Program-made: the position numbers and the translations under genes
Virus record (IMG/VR): IMGVR_UViG_3300032240_000423
Coordinates: 1-23,199 of that record
From: a virus
Reading direction: 5' to 3' (one strand)
DNA length: 23,199 nt
Notes under the pieces: generated by a model
What the model saw: the letters and a program-made list of their open reading frames with translations, nothing else
The model's database searches: none
Told to the model about the DNA's origin: nothing
In this document: in pieces, positions 1-5,296 of the stretch
How the letters are laid out: each line of letters opens with the position of its first letter
How positions within the stretch are numbered: the stretch's first letter is position 1

Positions 1-9
1 GGGCTTTGG

Positions 10-38
10 TTGACACTAGAGCCCTTTTGCGTTATAAT
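10..38 (+). promoter_or_regulatory. Early sigma70-type promoter P1
   Basis: TTGACA at 10-15, a 17-nt spacer and TATAAT at 33-38. A CA-rich leader and CAGGAG follow, then the gene at 66. Positions 1-7 can pair with 18-24 (GGGCTTT / AGAGCCC, one G:U), which places the -35 box inside a hairpin loop. Confidence 0.85.
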
Positions 39-65
39 ACACACATACACTAAACAGGAGCGACC

Positions 66-335
66 ATGTTAGACATTAACAAAATTGTAAAGACATACAG
101 CGGCCGGATCGGCTGTATGTGCGGATGCCTCGGCAAGTACAGCTACACAGCAGACGGCGCCAAAAACTACAGCCCTGGCTACGACGTCACAGACAGCGTT
201 AACGAGCGCAGTGTCAAAATCATTGCTAAAAAGGTTCTTAGCAACCCTAATGTCAAGTTTGAAGGCGATTATGCGTTTGTAGAGGATCGTGATCGTAATA
301 AAATACAAATGGTTGTCTTTAAGGAGAAGGTATGA
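66..335 (+). CDS. Small conserved-looking phage protein with CMCGC cysteine cluster
   Basis: This 89-residue protein has no function I can assign. Near its N-terminus (residues about 13-24) it has SGRIGCMCGCLGKY, a cysteine- and glycine-rich stretch that could bind a metal. The rest is mixed and charged, with no membrane segment. The ATG at 66 is chosen because CAGGAG lies just upstream and promoter P1 ends 27 nt before it. Its stop overlaps the next start by 4 nt, so the two genes are probably translationally coupled. It is the first gene of the early block visible here. Confidence 0.75.
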   Translation: MLDINKIVKTYSGRIGCMCGCLGKYSYTADGAKNYSPGYDVTDSVNERSVKIIAKKVLSNPNVKFEGDYAFVEDRDRNKIQMVVFKEKV

Positions 336-568
336 TCACAGCAGACAAGCTAGCCCTACTGACCAACATGCCTGCGGCCATGCTCACAATGGGCATCCAG
401 CAGGCCGGCTACAAAGACGACAAGTTCACAGCGTCCAAGTTCCTGGGCATCACCAACGGTGGGCAATTCTGCTACACTGTGGTCTACCCAGTTGATGGAG
501 GTACGGACTCCTGTAAGGTTTTTGTAAGCTATGACCCTACAAAAGATCAGGTTACTGTTGACTACTAG
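332..568 (+). CDS. Hypothetical small early protein
   Basis: This 78-residue protein has no recognised domain. The start at 332 overlaps the previous gene in an ATGA arrangement and has AAGGAG upstream, within that gene's last codons. The sequence is soluble-looking, with an alanine/methionine-rich first third and a beta-rich second half (FCYTVVYPV, CKVFVSY). It shares promoter P1 with the gene at 66. The next promoter's -35 box begins 2 nt after its stop, so intergenic space is almost nil. Confidence 0.7.
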   Translation: MITADKLALLTNMPAAMLTMGIQQAGYKDDKFTASKFLGITNGGQFCYTVVYPVDGGTDSCKVFVSYDPTKDQVTVDY

Positions 569-569
569 G

Positions 570-598
570 TTGACAGTTTGGTAAATTTGCGTTATAAT
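570..598 (+). promoter_or_regulatory. Early sigma70-type promoter P2
   Basis: TTGACA at 570-575, a 17-nt spacer and TATAAT at 593-598. The leader ACATACATCGCAACAAGGAG matches that of the promoter at 3303. I see no strong inverted repeat around this -35. Confidence 0.85.
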
Positions 599-623
599 AC
601 ATACATCGCAACAAGGAGCTGAT

Positions 624-866
624 ATGAAAGTTAAAGACCTTATCGAGCAGTTGGGCTACATGGACCAGGACGCTGACGTTCACTTTGCTTACGGCTATGG
701 CGATTACTGGCGCACCACAGTAGCCCCAAAGGTTACTCAAGTGTTTGAGGGTGCCGTAGTGTACAGCGACTACCATCGCATGGACAAGCTGGCTGACGAG
801 GACTTTGAAGACGAAGAGCCCGGCAACCCGGACGAGAACGCTCGCCGAGTTGTTGTCATTGAATAA
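624..866 (+). CDS. Small acidic early protein, MKVKDLI family
   Basis: This 80-residue protein starts at 624 with AAGGAG at a good distance. The N-terminus (MKVKDLIEQLGYMDQDADVHF) has the same layout as the protein at 4870: a helix LIxxL, then a D-rich turn, then a V-containing beta strand. The two are therefore probably paralogs. Such LIE-L-DPDA-V proteins are frequent in phage genomes but their role is not known to me. The C-terminal half is strongly acidic (ADEDFEDEEP), a feature seen in DNA-mimic inhibitors, although that link is only speculation. Its TAA stop lies inside the left arm of the hairpin at the next promoter. Confidence 0.75.
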   Translation: MKVKDLIEQLGYMDQDADVHFAYGYGDYWRTTVAPKVTQVFEGAVVYSDYHRMDKLADEDFEDEEPGNPDENARRVVVIE

Positions 867-875
867 CCCTAGAGG

Positions 876-904
876 TTGACGGGTTATCCAAAAGGTGTTA
901 TAAT
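876..904 (+). promoter_or_regulatory. Early sigma70-type promoter P3
   Basis: TTGACG at 876-881, a 17-nt spacer and TATAAT at 899-904. The stretch 871-907 is repeated identically at the promoter at 4802. ATAACCC (863-869) and GGGTTAT (881-887) form a perfect 7-bp inverted repeat that brackets the -35. Confidence 0.85.
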
Positions 905-930
905 ACAGACTTAGCAACAAAGGAGTTCCA

Positions 931-1116
931 ATGAAGATCACTATCACTGTTCCGAAACACGCTATCAAATCAGTTAAAGAGTATGTCAAAGAGGTATCGG
1001 GTAAAAAGCCTTCCAAAGAAGAATTGGCCAAGTTCTTTGAGCAGGACATTGTGGGTTTTTACAGCGATACCTTTGAAGAAGGTATTGAAGGTGCTGTGGA
1101 AAACTATTTCGGTTGA
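931..1116 (+). CDS. Hypothetical 61-residue early protein
   Basis: This short protein is lysine- and glutamate-rich. It begins with a beta strand (MKITITVPKHA) followed by amphipathic helices (KSVKEYVKEVSGKKPSKEE), and there is no known domain. AAAGGAG precedes the ATG. Its stop codon TGA (1114-1116) lies inside the TTGACA -35 box of the next promoter, an economical overlap of coding and regulatory sequence. Confidence 0.7.
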   Translation: MKITITVPKHAIKSVKEYVKEVSGKKPSKEELAKFFEQDIVGFYSDTFEEGIEGAVENYFG

Positions 1117-1141
1117 CAGGGTTGGTAAAACCTGCTATAAT
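1113..1141 (+). promoter_or_regulatory. Early sigma70-type promoter P4
   Basis: TTGACA at 1113-1118, a 17-nt spacer and TATAAT at 1136-1141, followed by the leader and AGGAGC before 1177. The -35 contains the preceding gene's stop codon. Confidence 0.85.
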
Positions 1142-1176
1142 TAACACTTACACAGACAACACACTAGGAGCACACA

Positions 1177-1653
1177 ATGGGAACACGAAGCACTATCGCA
1201 CTTGAGTTCGCAGACGGCACAGTACAGCAAGTCTACTGCCACTGGGACGGCTACTTGGATCACAACGGCAAGATCTTGTTGGAACACTACAGCGATCCGT
1301 TCAAACTGCGCGACTTGATTGATCAAGGCGGCATCAGCTCGTTGGGCATTGAGATCGGTGAGAAGCACGCCTTTAGCCAATTTGAACTGCGGGCTGAAGA
1401 AGTCCAAGCATACAAAGAACTGACCGAGAACTGGACTACATTCTACACACGCGATCGTGGCGAGGATTTGAGTATTGAGAAATACAAAGACATCCAGGAC
1501 TATCGCGAGAATGTCTACGGCGAGGAGTACGACTATATCCTGTGCCAGCGAGAAGGCAAAGCTCAGTGGTTCGTGCGTTCTTACAGAACAGACGGCAACT
1601 GGGTAGCATTGGAAGTAGCATTTGAAGAACAAGCAATCGCAGAGGAAAACTGA
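1177..1653 (+). CDS. Conserved-type phage protein beginning MGTRSTIALE
   Basis: This 158-residue protein has a very recognisable N-terminus: MGTRSTIALEFADG, followed by VYCHWDGYLDHNG (about residues 19-31). I associate this pattern with a family of uncharacterised proteins in phages and some bacteria. It is rich in aromatic and acidic residues, soluble, and lacks membrane segments or ATP-binding motifs. AGGAGC before the ATG and promoter P4 fix the start. The next gene follows after 1 nt, so the two form a unit. The function is unknown. Confidence 0.8.
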   Translation: MGTRSTIALEFADGTVQQVYCHWDGYLDHNGKILLEHYSDPFKLRDLIDQGGISSLGIEIGEKHAFSQFELRAEEVQAYKELTENWTTFYTRDRGEDLSIEKYKDIQDYRENVYGEEYDYILCQREGKAQWFVRSYRTDGNWVALEVAFEEQAIAEEN

Positions 1654-1654
1654 A

Positions 1655-1837
1655 ATGAGCGCAATTAAAGATCTGGCCTACGACATTGAGTCGTTGTACA
1701 TCGAAGGCATGAGTGCCAAGGCTATTGCGGCAGAACTGAACTGCCCAATCGACGTGGTCTTGAGCTTTTTGGAAGATATTGGTGTGGCAGATTCGCCACA
1801 GGAGGAGTACGACCCATACGCAACTATCAACTCCTAA
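1655..1837 (+). CDS. Small protein with HTH-like segment
   Basis: This 60-residue protein starts at the ATG at 1655, directly after the previous stop. GAGGAAAA lies upstream inside the previous gene. An upstream in-frame ATG at 1622 was rejected because it sits deep inside the preceding gene. Residues about 18-40 (GMSAKAIAAELNCPIDVVLSF) read like a helix-turn-helix of the kind that begins 'G-S-xx-IA-ELN', and an acidic tail follows. It may be a small DNA-binding regulator, but this rests on the pattern alone. It is co-transcribed with the gene at 1177. Confidence 0.7.
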   Translation: MSAIKDLAYDIESLYIEGMSAKAIAAELNCPIDVVLSFLEDIGVADSPQEEYDPYATINS

Positions 1838-1848
1838 TCAAAAAACGG

Positions 1849-1877
1849 TTGACAGCGGACCGAAACCGTTGTATAAT
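1849..1877 (+). promoter_or_regulatory. Early sigma70-type promoter P5 with long leader
   Basis: TTGACA at 1849-1854, a 17-nt spacer and TATAAT at 1872-1877. AACGGTT (1844-1850) and AACCGTT (1864-1870) form a 7-bp inverted repeat across the -35 and spacer. The leader to 1936 is longer than at the other promoters and differs in sequence. Confidence 0.85.
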
Positions 1878-1883
1878 TAACTT

Positions 1884-1943
1884 ATGGAAAGCAATAGTGC
1901 CTACCATATAACAACACACAGAGAAGAGGTATTTTATGTCTAA
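1884..1943 (+). CDS. Possible leaderless upstream peptide (19 aa)
   Basis: An ATG at 1884 lies 7 nt after the -10 box of P5, where transcription should begin. It opens a frame of 19 codons (MESNSAYHITTHREEVFYV) that ends at 1941-1943, 8 nt inside the gene at 1936. It has no ribosome binding site, so it could be translated only as a leaderless message. It may be a leader peptide affecting the H1-like gene, or it may be chance. Confidence 0.2.
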   Translation: MESNSAYHITTHREEVFYV

Positions 1944-2367
1944 AACTTTTAAATTCGCAGGTGTTTCTAAACGTGCAGGTTCTTTCAAAGCCCGCTTTGC
2001 CAATGATCAGATGCGTGTCAAAGTGCTCGCTAAGACTGGCAGTTCCGACATTGATTTGATTGAGCTCAAAGAGCCCATGACCAAGTTGGATGCTGTTGCG
2101 TTCCTGTTGAAGATCAACTTCGACAATGGTAATGCTTTGGTCCGTGAGGCATTGGAAGCATATCAGTCCAAGCACACTGAGACTACCAAGTCTACCGCGG
2201 CTCCTAAGGCTAAGACCAAGGCTGCTCCTAAAGCTAAGAAGTCTACGCCGTCTATGGACGCTATCAAGGCCAAGGTGGCTGCTTCTAAGAAGACAGCTCC
2301 TAAGTCTACAGTGACCAAGGCAGAGGTTGCCGCACAGTTGGCTGACTTGGAAGACGCACCGTTCTAA
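1936..2367 (+). CDS. Histone-H1-like basic DNA-binding protein
   Basis: This 143-residue protein has two parts. Residues 1-80 are a compact domain (SKRAGSFKARFANDQ, DIDLIELKEPMTKLDAVAFLL). Residues about 83-128 form a low-complexity tail of K, A, P, S and T with repeated KAAPKAK / AAPKAK / SKKTAPKS units, like the C-terminal tail of histone H1 or bacterial H1-like proteins. The last 15 residues are acidic. Such tails bind DNA without sequence specificity, so I infer a nucleoid-binding or DNA-compacting role, or silencing of host DNA. It has its own promoter with a distinctive long leader and GAAGAGG before the start, which suggests stronger or different control than the other early genes. Confidence 0.75.
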   Translation: MSKTFKFAGVSKRAGSFKARFANDQMRVKVLAKTGSSDIDLIELKEPMTKLDAVAFLLKINFDNGNALVREALEAYQSKHTETTKSTAAPKAKTKAAPKAKKSTPSMDAIKAKVAASKKTAPKSTVTKAEVAAQLADLEDAPF

Positions 2368-2368
2368 T

Positions 2369-2417
2369 CCCCACCGGGCAGGCGAGTGCCGTAAGACCCG
2401 GAAACCGTACTGCGGGG
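2369..2417 (+). other. Structured intergenic RNA element
   Basis: Between the stop at 2367 and the start at 2440 the sequence can fold into nested helices. These are CCCC 2369-2372 with GGGG 2414-2417, CCGGG 2374-2378 with CCCGG 2397-2401, and GGC 2381-2383 with GCC 2388-2390. No U-run follows, so it is not a classic terminator. It may be a processing or stability element between the H1-like gene and the membrane protein gene. I do not recognise an RNA family. Confidence 0.4.
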
Positions 2418-2439
2418 TATTCACTTTCTAGGAGCACTT

Positions 2440-2622
2440 ATGAATAAGATTCTTATGTTTATTTTGATTATCGCAATCCTGATAATCATTGGTCCGTTCC
2501 TGTCCATCTGGGCATTGAACACATTGTTTCCAGTGTTGGCTATTCCTTACACCTTTGAGACCTGGGCCGCTATCATCCTGATCAAAGGATTGTTGACTGT
2601 TAGTGTCAACAAGAAGGATTGA
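2440..2622 (+). CDS. Small membrane protein, two transmembrane segments
   Basis: This 60-residue protein is dominated by hydrophobic residues: MNKILMFILIIAILIIIGPFLSIWAL (first membrane helix, about 4-26) and FETWAAIILIKGLLTVSV (second, about 39-56), with a short charged tail. AGGAGC precedes the ATG. No holin is proven: the size and topology would fit one, but its place in an early block argues against lysis. A role at the host membrane, such as superinfection exclusion, is only an inference. It has no promoter of its own in the usual style and is probably read through from P5. Confidence 0.7.
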   Translation: MNKILMFILIIAILIIIGPFLSIWALNTLFPVLAIPYTFETWAAIILIKGLLTVSVNKKD

Positions 2623-2623
2623 T

Positions 2624-2842
2624 ATGAGTAGACTAGAGTACCATGGCCGTCCCTATGTGGCCTTCGATGCTAGCAACAAAGACCATCGTAGGTACTTTGC
2701 TGAATTTCAAAGGTCAAGGACGTGGGGTCACTGCCCGGTTCGATTCATTATACATGACGATCACGGAGACTTAGTTACTCTGATTCAGCGTCGTCTTATT
2801 GATCATTATGTTTTTAGAGAGTTTGGCAAAGTTGAGGCTTGA
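2624..2842 (+). CDS. Hypothetical early protein, 72 aa
   Basis: The ATG at 2624 comes 1 nt after the previous stop, with AAGGATT upstream. An in-frame start 7 codons earlier lies inside the membrane protein gene and lacks support. The protein is basic and aromatic-rich (HRRYFAEFQRSRTWGHCPVRF, residues about 22-42) with no known motif. Its TGA stop falls within the TTGACC -35 of the following promoter. The function is unknown. Confidence 0.65.
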   Translation: MSRLEYHGRPYVAFDASNKDHRRYFAEFQRSRTWGHCPVRFIIHDDHGDLVTLIQRRLIDHYVFREFGKVEA

Positions 2843-2867
2843 CCTTGCTTGTGTATACTGTTAAACT
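2839..2867 (+). promoter_or_regulatory. Divergent-looking sigma70 promoter with inverted repeat
   Basis: TTGACC at 2839-2844, a 17-nt spacer and TAAACT at 2862-2867. A 7-nt inverted repeat, ATACTGT (2856-2862) and ACAGTAT (2884-2890), overlaps the -10 region and could be an operator. A second TATAAA lies at 2888. This promoter differs from the repeated early module. Confidence 0.5.
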
Positions 2868-2911
2868 AGTATCAACTGTTCACACAGTATAAAACAAAAA
2901 GGAAAACTAAA

Positions 2912-3184
2912 ATGGTTTATTCAATCAACAAGGGTACAAAGACCCACAAGTTGTTCACCGCAATGAAGAACGGTGAGAAGCTATCTGCTTCCGAAGCACA
3001 GAAGCGTTTCGGTGTTAAGAACATTGCTGCAGAAGCAAGCCGCATCCGTCAAGCTGGTTTCGCAGTTTATGCGAACACTCGCAAGGCTGGTAACGGTGTT
3101 CAAGTTACCGAGTACGAAATTGGCCAACCAAGCCGCAAGTTGATTGCCGCTGGTTACAAGGCTATGGCACTTGGCCTAGTCTAA
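2912..3184 (+). CDS. Small HTH-like phage protein
   Basis: This 90-residue protein is basic and helix-rich. Residues about 9-50 (THKLFTAMKNGEKLSASEAQKRFG, then NIAAEASRIRQAGFAVYANTRK) read as a winged-helix-type fold: a helix, a second helix starting with SASEA, a recognition helix AAEASRIRQ and a beta wing. The C-terminus (KLIAAGYKAMALGLV) is another helix. I infer DNA binding, probably a regulator. AAAAAGGAAAAC precedes the ATG, and the gene has its own atypical promoter and a strong hairpin after it. It is thus an isolated unit that may be expressed at a different time from its neighbours. Confidence 0.75.
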   Translation: MVYSINKGTKTHKLFTAMKNGEKLSASEAQKRFGVKNIAAEASRIRQAGFAVYANTRKAGNGVQVTEYEIGQPSRKLIAAGYKAMALGLV

Positions 3185-3201
3185 GAGTTCGCTCCGAAAG
3201 T

Positions 3202-3275
3202 CCTGGGTGGGGTAGTGTCCCCCAGGCACCCCCTAGAACCCCTCCACGCTGTGAAGCAGTTGAGGGGTTCGTCTT
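3202..3275 (+). terminator. Tandem hairpins, probable terminator
   Basis: Two hairpins follow the gene ending at 3184. The first is CCTGGG 3202-3207 with CCCAGG 3221-3226. The second is GAACCCCTC 3236-3244 with GAGGGGTTC 3262-3270, 9 perfect base pairs, followed by GTCTTTGTTG. The trailing T-run is weak, but stem strength and position favour termination. Confidence 0.6.
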
Positions 3276-3302
3276 TGTTGCTAAAATACAACACCTGAGA
3301 GG

Positions 3303-3331
3303 TTGACAAGTTGGTAAAACCTTGTTATAAT
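3303..3331 (+). promoter_or_regulatory. Early sigma70-type promoter P7
   Basis: TTGACA at 3303-3308, a 17-nt spacer and TATAAT at 3326-3331. The CA-rich leader and AAGGAGC follow, then the ATG at 3358. Confidence 0.85.
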
Positions 3332-3357
3332 ACATACATCGCAACAAGGAGCAGACC

Positions 3358-3471
3358 ATGTTAAAATTGATAGGTTGGTGTACTGTAGTTTGGGCCATGT
3401 TCTATTTTGGTATCGCCCAGCTGATCGCAATCTACACCATAGTCGTTGTCTCTTTCATCGCAGGAGTTTAA
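3358..3471 (+). CDS. Small single-pass membrane peptide (37 aa)
   Basis: An ATG at 3358, 6 nt after AAGGAGCAGACC begins to end, opens a 37-codon frame: MLKLIGWCTVVWAMFYFGIA, then QLIAIYTIVVVSFIAGV. Nearly all of it is hydrophobic, so it is one or two short membrane helices. The perfect promoter and ribosome site in front of it, and the next gene starting right after it, make it a real gene despite its size. It may be a host-membrane effector, but nothing in the sequence shows what it does. Confidence 0.7.
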   Translation: MLKLIGWCTVVWAMFYFGIAQLIAIYTIVVVSFIAGV

Positions 3472-3472
3472 T

Positions 3473-3697
3473 ATGGGATACAAGGTTCTCGCAGACAAAT
3501 TCGAAACAGACCAGATGCGTACCAAGTACGGCCCGCGTCAGGGACTTGAAGGTCCGTTCATGTTCGCAGGCGGCCGTGTTCTGTACTACGATGTCAAAGA
3601 GGGTCAGTACTATGACCCTGCCACAGACTTCTACGTCGAGCGTTCAGAGATGGATCTGATCAACCAAAACTTAATCAACATGATTGCGAGGGCCTAA
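3473..3697 (+). CDS. Hypothetical early protein, 74 aa
   Basis: The ATG at 3473 has CAGGAGTTT in front and starts 1 nt after the membrane peptide ends, so I prefer it to an upstream in-frame start at 3446 that lies inside that gene. The product (MGYKVLADKFETDQMRTKYG..., with FMFAGGRVLYYDVKEGQYYDP in the middle) is soluble with several beta-strand-like stretches. The family is unknown. Its stop overlaps the next start by 1 nt. Confidence 0.7.
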   Translation: MGYKVLADKFETDQMRTKYGPRQGLEGPFMFAGGRVLYYDVKEGQYYDPATDFYVERSEMDLINQNLINMIARA

Positions 3698-3891
3698 TGG
3701 TAGTACTACAAGAGACCACAGAGTGGCCGGAAGGCCAAGCCGGCAACCACATCTACATCTTTAAGACCAAGCCCGCAGGTCGTACTGGCGAGGCCATTGC
3801 CTACATTCCTCAAGGGCAGACCAAGGTACAGAAGTTTAAGAACCCTTACAAACTTGACCTGCGTGGCCGTACCTTTGAGGAAGTCAAATGA
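3697..3891 (+). CDS. Hypothetical early protein, 64 aa
   Basis: A TAATG overlap with the preceding gene suggests translational coupling. The protein is basic and short (KTKPAGRTGEAIAYIPQGQTKVQKF, residues about 24-48), with no membrane segment or known motif. There is an ATGA overlap with the next gene. It is part of the four-gene unit driven by P7. Confidence 0.65.
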   Translation: MVVLQETTEWPEGQAGNHIYIFKTKPAGRTGEAIAYIPQGQTKVQKFKNPYKLDLRGRTFEEVK

Positions 3892-4082
3892 CCGAACTCC
3901 GCATCGTTGACAAGGATGTCAATCCTTTAGAGTTGATGGTCGTACACGATGACCTTAAGAGCCGTGGTGTCCGTCATGCTACCATCTACAAAGGCAACAA
4001 CTGTATCTGGGTCAGCTACAACCTGATTGATGCCTACTACATCTTTAAGAACTTTGAGCTGGTAGACATACAGTACGATTGA
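3888..4082 (+). CDS. Hypothetical early protein, 64 aa
   Basis: It starts in an ATGA overlap with the previous gene and ends the P7 unit. It alternates hydrophobic strands (ATIYKGNNCIWVSYNLI) and helices, and looks like a small alpha/beta fold. I do not recognise a family. A 7-bp hairpin with a GAAA loop follows its stop almost at once. Confidence 0.65.
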   Translation: MTELRIVDKDVNPLELMVVHDDLKSRGVRHATIYKGNNCIWVSYNLIDAYYIFKNFELVDIQYD

Positions 4083-4083
4083 G

Positions 4084-4101
4084 TGTTGTAGAAATACAAC
4101 A
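4084..4101 (+). terminator. GAAA-tetraloop hairpin at end of P7 unit
   Basis: TGTTGTA (4084-4090), loop GAAA, TACAACA (4095-4101): a perfect 7-bp stem with a stable GNRA-type loop, 2 nt after a stop codon. No T-run follows, so it may protect the mRNA 3' end or slow polymerase rather than terminate by itself. Confidence 0.4.
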
Positions 4102-4129
4102 ACCCGGCACTCCGCAATAGCCCTACAGG

Positions 4130-4158
4130 TTGACAGGGCATTGGTTTTACCTTATAAT
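4130..4158 (+). promoter_or_regulatory. Early sigma70-type promoter P8
   Basis: TTGACA at 4130-4135, a 17-nt spacer and TATAAT at 4153-4158. CAAT-A-GCCCT (4115-4124) pairs with AGGGCATTG (4135-4143), 9 bp with one bulged A, placing the -35 mostly in the loop. Confidence 0.85.
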
Positions 4159-4184
4159 ACATACATAGACACTAAGGAGCAAAG

Positions 4185-4424
4185 ATGATTGATACAGTTT
4201 CATTTTACGAAGTACATGGCAAGACATACGAACAGAAACACGGCAACCCTTTTGATCGCGGTTCCGCTGACTCATACTACGGGCGTCGTCGTTGCCCACA
4301 CAAGGGCGGTGTAGGCGGCAACTCCGGCCCTCGTATCGAACAGCTGGATGACAACGAGCTGGAAGCCTACCACGCAGGCTACGATTGGAACGAGCAGTTC
4401 GGCGACAAAAAGAATTACGATTGA
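4185..4424 (+). CDS. Hypothetical early protein, 79 aa
   Basis: This is a single gene between two early promoters, with AAGGAGC before the ATG. It is polar and glycine-rich: NPFDRGSADSYYGRRR (about 21-36), then a CPHKGG stretch and an acidic end. The DRGSADSYYGR motif is distinctive, and I think it occurs in other phages as an unannotated short family. It has no membrane segments. The function is unknown. Confidence 0.7.
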   Translation: MIDTVSFYEVHGKTYEQKHGNPFDRGSADSYYGRRRCPHKGGVGGNSGPRIEQLDDNELEAYHAGYDWNEQFGDKKNYD

Positions 4425-4426
4425 GG

Positions 4427-4455
4427 TTGACCTTTTGGTAAAACCTTGCTATAAT
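4427..4455 (+). promoter_or_regulatory. Early sigma70-type promoter P9
   Basis: TTGACC at 4427-4432, a 17-nt spacer and TATAAT at 4450-4455. It starts 2 nt after the preceding stop and leads to AAGGAGC and the ATG at 4484. Confidence 0.85.
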
Positions 4456-4483
4456 ACAGACATACACTAACAAGGAGCACACA

Positions 4484-4792
4484 ATGGCTAAACTCTTAAT
4501 TTCCACCCAAGTCTACGAAAACTACGGCGCCCACGATTGGGAAGGCGTTGGCGAGTGCCCTCAGTACTGGAAAGCCAAAGGCGGTTCAGACTATGTGGTC
4601 AAGAAGTTCCGTGGCGATGCTACCACAGCGGTCATGTGCCTCCGCACACAGATCGAGTGTGACAACCAACACATCCGCGAGTCTATCATTGACTTCCGCG
4701 TAGTGCCTGACAACTACCTCACAGAGTACGAACAGGCTCAGTTAGATTACGAAGGCGCGATCGCATACAGTCCCAAGGAACTTGCCTGGTAA
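4484..4792 (+). CDS. Conserved-type hypothetical phage protein, 102 aa
   Basis: The protein begins MAKLLISTQVYENYGAHDW and continues with a Trp- and Gly-rich stretch (GVGECPQYWKAKGG), then a helical C-terminal part. The pattern of I-S-T-Q-V-Y-E-N-Y-G-A-H is one I associate with uncharacterised phage proteins. It is soluble with no known catalytic motif. It stands alone with its own promoter, and its stop codon lies in the left arm of the hairpin at the next promoter. Confidence 0.7.
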   Translation: MAKLLISTQVYENYGAHDWEGVGECPQYWKAKGGSDYVVKKFRGDATTAVMCLRTQIECDNQHIRESIIDFRVVPDNYLTEYEQAQLDYEGAIAYSPKELAW

Positions 4793-4801
4793 CCCGAGAG
4801 G

Positions 4802-4830
4802 TTGACGGGTTATCCAAAAGGTGTTATAAT
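4802..4830 (+). promoter_or_regulatory. Early sigma70-type promoter P10
   Basis: TTGACG at 4802-4807, a 17-nt spacer and TATAAT at 4825-4830. It is a near copy of the promoter at 876. TAACCC (4790-4795) pairs with GGGTTA (4807-4812), and a G:U and a G-C pair extend the stem. Confidence 0.85.
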
Positions 4831-4869
4831 ACATACATGAACAAGATACTAACACACAAGGAACACAAA

Positions 4870-5049
4870 ATGAAACCCTCACTGACAGTCGCAGAGTTGA
4901 TCGCAATCTTGAGCCGGTTGGATGGCAACATGCCTGTTGAGATTGGTATGAACCAAGAATACCAACGCGGCATCGATGCTGAAGACATCCGTGTCGATTC
5001 GTTTGATTTCCACAACAACGGCGAGCCGTTTGTGTTTATCGGCGATTGA
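4870..5049 (+). CDS. Small early protein, paralog-like to the 624 gene
   Basis: The ATG at 4870 is chosen because AAGGA lies before it. An in-frame ATG at 4837 sits just where transcription should start and would add 11 residues only if read leaderless. The 59-residue product (MKPSLTVAELIAILSRLDGN, then MPVEIGMN) shows the same helix, aspartate turn and V-strand order as the 624 product, suggesting an ancient duplication. A VFIGD end follows. The function is unknown. Confidence 0.7.
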   Translation: MKPSLTVAELIAILSRLDGNMPVEIGMNQEYQRGIDAEDIRVDSFDFHNNGEPFVFIGD

Positions 5050-5058
5050 CCCTACAGG

Positions 5059-5087
5059 TTGACAGGTTATTCATTCTTTGTTATAAT
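5059..5087 (+). promoter_or_regulatory. Early sigma70-type promoter P11
   Basis: TTGACA at 5059-5064, a 17-nt spacer and TATAAT at 5082-5087, then a leader with AAGGAGC before 5113. A weak 5-bp pairing (TGACC / GGTTA) spans the -35. Confidence 0.85.
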
Positions 5088-5112
5088 ACACACATACACT
5101 AAGGAGCATATT

Positions 5113-5295
5113 ATGAAACAGATCGGATCAGTAGCAGTTTTTCTCAGCCTCATTTGCTTTATGTTCATCGCAGGTGGCGTTGAGCATCTACCACCTAATC
5201 CCAGCATCAACGACATTGTCAACTTGATCGGTGCTTCGGCAGTGGCATTGGCCATGGGCCTGTTGGGTATCAGCATCATCAATGAAGGAGAATAA
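5113..5295 (+). CDS. Small membrane protein, two transmembrane segments
   Basis: The ATG at 5113 follows AAGGAGC, and any longer frame would begin inside the promoter. The 60-residue product has two hydrophobic helices: IGSVAVFLSLICFMFIAGGV (about 3-22) and IVNLIGASAVALAMGLLGI (about 36-54), joined by a proline-rich turn (LPPNPS). It is a likely inner-membrane protein of the early phase. Candidates are exclusion or signalling, but nothing in the sequence decides. The next gene starts after 1 nt. Confidence 0.7.
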   Translation: MKQIGSVAVFLSLICFMFIAGGVEHLPPNPSINDIVNLIGASAVALAMGLLGISIINEGE

Positions 5296-5296
5296 C

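Noticed and set aside
552-1049. A 165-codon minus-strand frame across two early genes and their promoters.
   Set aside because: It spans three plus-strand regulatory modules. Its MYYNANLP-type segment is just the reverse of the promoter sequence, seen again at 3162-3398.
1882-2424. A 180-codon minus-strand frame opposite the H1-like gene.
   Set aside because: The reading is rich in R, L and S, as expected from the reverse complement of K/A/P-rich codons; no start signal is seen.
3162-3398. A minus-strand 78-codon frame across the terminator and promoter at 3200-3330.
   Set aside because: It runs through strong hairpins and a perfect plus-strand promoter, and has no signal of its own.
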